Assembly (NCBI GenBank): GCA_900769275.1
Contig: CAAGGA010000043.1
Span: forward strand, 1 to 8,974
Reading direction: 5' to 3'
DNA: 8,974 nt
From: an uncultured Prevotella sp.
GTDB taxonomy: Bacteria > Bacteroidota > Bacteroidia > Bacteroidales > Bacteroidaceae
Under the pieces are notes generated by a model. It was not told where the DNA came from. It made no database searches and saw only the letters and a program-made list of their open reading frames with translations. Made by a program: the position numbers and the translations under genes. This document shows, piece by piece, positions 7,278-8,974 of the stretch; positions within the stretch are counted from its first letter, which is position 1, and every line of letters begins with the position of its first letter.

Positions 7278-8135
7278 CTACCTCATCCTTTCCCTGTATT
7301 CCTGCGGTGTGCTGCCCACCTTTGTGCGGAACAGCCGGATGAAATAGGAATGGTCGTTGAATCCCAGCGTATAGGCTATTTCCTTTATCGTCAGTTCCTC
7401 GGTCAGCAGGAGGAGCTGAGCTTTCTCCATCTTCTTCTTGTTGACATATTGCAGCGGCGAGATGCCGAAATGCGTGCGAAAGAGACGTATGAGATACGAC
7501 TTGGTGACGCAAGCCATATCCGCAAGGTCGTCGATGTCAATATTTTCGTATATGTTGTTGTGTATGAACTTCAGCACTTTCTCCAACCTCGTATCATGAG
7601 TCCATATACGCGGAGAGGCACATTCCATAAAGCGTGAGAGAAGCGTCAGAATGCTTCCCCGCAGCTCCATCTTCATATATAGGGGCATGTCATTGTAGCG
7701 GCGTACGTAGAGGCAGAACTTGTAATTATTGTCATACGACTGCGGGTCGCTCTCAGGAAGACGTGCTTCGGGATGCTTCTTACACATTTTCTCGAAGATA
7801 TGCCGTTCCTCCTCCCCTGCCATCACTCCAACTGGAATATCGTAGTATTCAAAGATGTCAGCACGATTCTTGAACCCCTCATAGACGTGGAGATAATAAT
7901 GCTCGAACCTGCCATGGCATTCATAGCTGTGGGTGGTGTATGCCGGAACGACATACATATAGTCAGGCTTTAGTGCCACAGTCCTGTCAGGCAGGTGAAG
8001 GTTTGCCTCGCCATCCGTTACATAGTATATCCTCGTGAACGGCGATGTGATGTCTTGCCAGTTCCAGTCAGCATTATGCCTTGCAAGACCTACATTGAGC
8101 ATGAGCAGGTTAAGTGATTCGATAGGTATCTGCAT
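7278..8135 (-). CDS. AraC-family transcriptional regulator, likely of the fucose-type operon
   Basis: From the preferred ATG at 8135 this is a 285-residue cytosolic regulator. Residues about 1-90 look like a cupin sugar-binding domain (DGEANLHLPD at 41-50, PAYTTHSYECHG at 64-75). Residues about 185-285 hold the paired AraC helix-turn-helix: IDDLADMACVTKSYLIRLFR (201-220) and TIKEIAYTLGFNDHSYFIRL (249-268), ending in the typical G-TPQEYR. The frame continues upstream to an ATG at 8192 (304 residues), but that codon would lie only about 5 nt after the expected transcription start of the promoter box at 8204-8211. Family members I recall also begin near IESLNLLMLNVG, which favours 8135. The gene is first in the minus-strand block and has its own promoter; no hairpin terminator is visible after it, so it may be co-transcribed with the enzymes. 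Activation by the imported sugar or a pathway intermediate is inferred from the family. Confidence 0.85.
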   Translation of the reverse strand: MQIPIESLNLLMLNVGLARHNADWNWQDITSPFTRIYYVTDGEANLHLPDRTVALKPDYMYVVPAYTTHSYECHGRFEHYYLHVYEGFKNRADIFEYYDIPVGVMAGEEERHIFEKMCKKHPEARLPESDPQSYDNNYKFCLYVRRYNDMPLYMKMELRGSILTLLSRFMECASPRIWTHDTRLEKVLKFIHNNIYENIDIDDLADMACVTKSYLIRLFRTHFGISPLQYVNKKKMEKAQLLLLTEELTIKEIAYTLGFNDHSYFIRLFRTKVGSTPQEYRERMR

Positions 8136-8203
8136 AGGTTTTAGGTGTGTAGTAAGGATGCAGTCAACCGCCGGCAGCGTACGTGTCTGCATATCTTTGG
8201 ATG

Positions 8204-8236
8204 CAAAGTTAATATAAAATATCAGTATATTGCAAA
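8204..8236 (-). promoter_or_regulatory. promoter of the AraC regulator / operon
   Basis: On the minus strand, TTTG (8236-8233) is followed after 21 nt by TAACTTTG (8211-8204), matching the Bacteroidetes -33 and -7 elements (TTTG and TAnnTTTG) at about the usual spacing. Transcription would start near 8197. That gives a leader of roughly 60 nt if the protein starts at 8135 and almost none if it starts at 8192. Confidence 0.65.
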
Positions 8237-8253
8237 CAAAATGTCAATTTTGT
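8236..8253. promoter_or_regulatory. palindrome overlapping the araC -33 element, candidate operator
   Basis: ACAAAATGTCAATTTTGT is a perfect 7-bp inverted repeat (ACAAAAT/ATTTTGT) around a 4-nt centre. It touches the TTTG -33 element of the regulator promoter, where a bound protein could control transcription. The surroundings are AT-rich, so chance is a real alternative. A symmetric site would suit a dimeric repressor better than a typical AraC protein, which usually binds direct repeats. Confidence 0.35.
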
Positions 8254-8313
8254 CCTATTACTTCACTATTTCAACGTTACTGTCCCCCACTTGCGGATAG
8301 CATACGCCTTACG

Positions 8314-8329
8314 GTTAATCAATGTTAAT
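8314..8329. promoter_or_regulatory. GTTAAT direct repeat, one helical turn apart, in the divergent intergenic region
   Basis: GTTAAT occurs at 8314-8319 and again at 8324-8329, exactly 10 bp apart. It lies 38-53 bp upstream of the -7 box of the nitroreductase gene, a position suited to an activator. Direct repeats near one-turn spacing are a common layout for AraC-type half-sites. The repeat is short, so confidence is low. Confidence 0.25.
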
Positions 8330-8366
8330 GCCATGCCTCCCTCTCTTCTTTCAGAAAAAGAATGCT

Positions 8367-8374
8367 TACCTTTG
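8367..8374 (+). promoter_or_regulatory. Bacteroidetes -7 box for the nitroreductase gene
   Basis: TACCTTTG matches TAnnTTTG perfectly and predicts a start of transcription near 8380, about 20 nt before the ATG at 8401. It lies downstream of an in-frame ATG at 8362, which therefore cannot be the start codon of the transcript made here. No TTTG is seen at the expected -33 position. Confidence 0.6.
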
Positions 8375-8400
8375 TAATGGATTTTTTAACATTACAAATT

Positions 8401-8949
8401 ATGAACGAAGTAATAAAGACCATAATGGAGCGCAGGAGTTGCCGTTCCTTTGACCCTGACAGGATGCCGTCTGAGGATGTTATCAGGCAGATATGCGAGG
8501 CAGGCACGTGGGCTCCCACCAGCCGTGGGCAGCAGAATCCCATCATCATTGCCGTCACCAACCGCCAGTTGCGTGACAGGATAAGCCGTATGAACTCCGA
8601 GATTATCACGGGCAATCGTCTCGTCACGTCCACGCCTCCTGGTGCAGACCCTTTCTACGGTGCGCCCTGTATGCTCATCGTCCTTGTCAAGGAGAGTCCC
8701 AATGCTATATATGACGGGGCTATAGTGATGCAGACTCTCATGCTTGCGGCTCAGTCGCTCGGTGTCAATTCCATTTGGATTCATCGTGCCAAGGAGGAGT
8801 TTGAGAGCGATGAGGGCAAGGCTATCCTCAGCGAACTGGGTATTGAGGGCAGTTATATCGGCATAGGTCACGTAGCTCTCGGCTATGCAGACGCTGAACT
8901 TCCTGCCCCCAAGCCCCGCAAACCGGACTATATCCATTGGGCAACCTAA
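8401..8949 (+). CDS. nitroreductase family protein (FMN-dependent NAD(P)H oxidoreductase)
   Basis: The 182-residue protein belongs to the small single-domain nitroreductases, which use FMN and NAD(P)H to reduce nitro compounds, quinones or other acceptors as cytosolic dimers. The N-terminal RRSCRSF (11-17) and APTSRGQQNP (38-47) are the conserved FMN phosphate and ribityl contacts, and the C-terminal GHVALGYAD closes the fold near the isoalloxazine site. Length is normal for the family (about 170-200). The frame is open back to an ATG at 8362, but the -7 box at 8367-8374 and the conserved start of the family (MNEVIKTIMERRS) favour 8401. It is divergent from the araC-led operon and shares a 0.2-kb intergenic region with it. 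A link to sugar catabolism is not evident, and the natural substrate is unknown. After the stop only a pyrimidine-rich stretch remains before the window ends. Confidence 0.87.
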   Translation: MNEVIKTIMERRSCRSFDPDRMPSEDVIRQICEAGTWAPTSRGQQNPIIIAVTNRQLRDRISRMNSEIITGNRLVTSTPPGADPFYGAPCMLIVLVKESPNAIYDGAIVMQTLMLAAQSLGVNSIWIHRAKEEFESDEGKAILSELGIEGSYIGIGHVALGYADAELPAPKPRKPDYIHWAT

Positions 8950-8974
8950 TCCTTTTCCCTTTCTTTCTTCTTCT

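Noticed and set aside
8392..8937. Long minus-strand frame of 181 codons opposite the nitroreductase gene
   Set aside because: It mirrors a clear enzyme gene almost end to end, has no recognisable domain, and its translation has the composition of a codon-bias shadow.
1..8974. CRISPR arrays, tRNA or rRNA genes, insertion sequences, phage or defence genes
   Set aside because: No evenly spaced repeats with spacers, no cloverleaf-like sequence, no transposase or integrase motifs and no target-site duplications were seen. The window reads as ordinary metabolic chromosome.

Overview
The window looks like chromosomal DNA of a Bacteroidales bacterium, probably Prevotella or a close relative. Three genes or gene groups are preceded by the Bacteroidetes -7 promoter box TAnnTTTG, leaders are A-rich with no strong Shine-Dalgarno sequence, and the sugar permease has the FALWGFANDITNP signature that I associate with Bacteroidetes FucP proteins. 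The genus is an inference; nothing here fixes the species.

Layout. Positions 1-253 hold no complete gene, only a short open tail that may end an upstream gene. A plus-strand gene (318-2828) encodes a three-domain protein: acyl/AMP ligase, acyl carrier protein and PlsC-type acyltransferase. A strong hairpin (2871-2919) separates it from a convergent minus-strand block. Read in its own direction, that block is an AraC-family regulator (8135-7278), an aldo/keto reductase (7198-6251), a FucP-type sugar/H+ symporter (6184-4913), a COG3618-like amidohydrolase (4845-3958) and a zinc alcohol dehydrogenase (3961-2939). The last two genes overlap by 4 nt. A 0.2-kb divergent intergenic region follows, and then a small FMN nitroreductase on the plus strand (8401-8949).

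How the genes fit together. The five minus-strand genes look like a peripheral pathway for L-fucose or a stereochemically similar sugar (L-galactose, D-arabinose). The permease imports the sugar, the aldo/keto reductase (very like plant L-galactose dehydrogenase) oxidises C1 to the lactone, the amidohydrolase opens the lactone to the aldonate, and the zinc dehydrogenase probably does a later oxidation. The AraC protein is the likely sugar-responsive regulator. There is no isomerase, kinase or aldolase of the classical FucI/FucK/FucA route. There is also no sugar-acid dehydratase or keto-acid cleaving enzyme, so the pathway is incomplete in this window.

The points most worth a second look are the minimal oxidative fucose cluster with a zinc ADH, three exact copies of AACTAAAAC in the leader of the aldo/keto reductase, a palindrome at the araC promoter, and the self-contained ligase-ACP-acyltransferase fusion.
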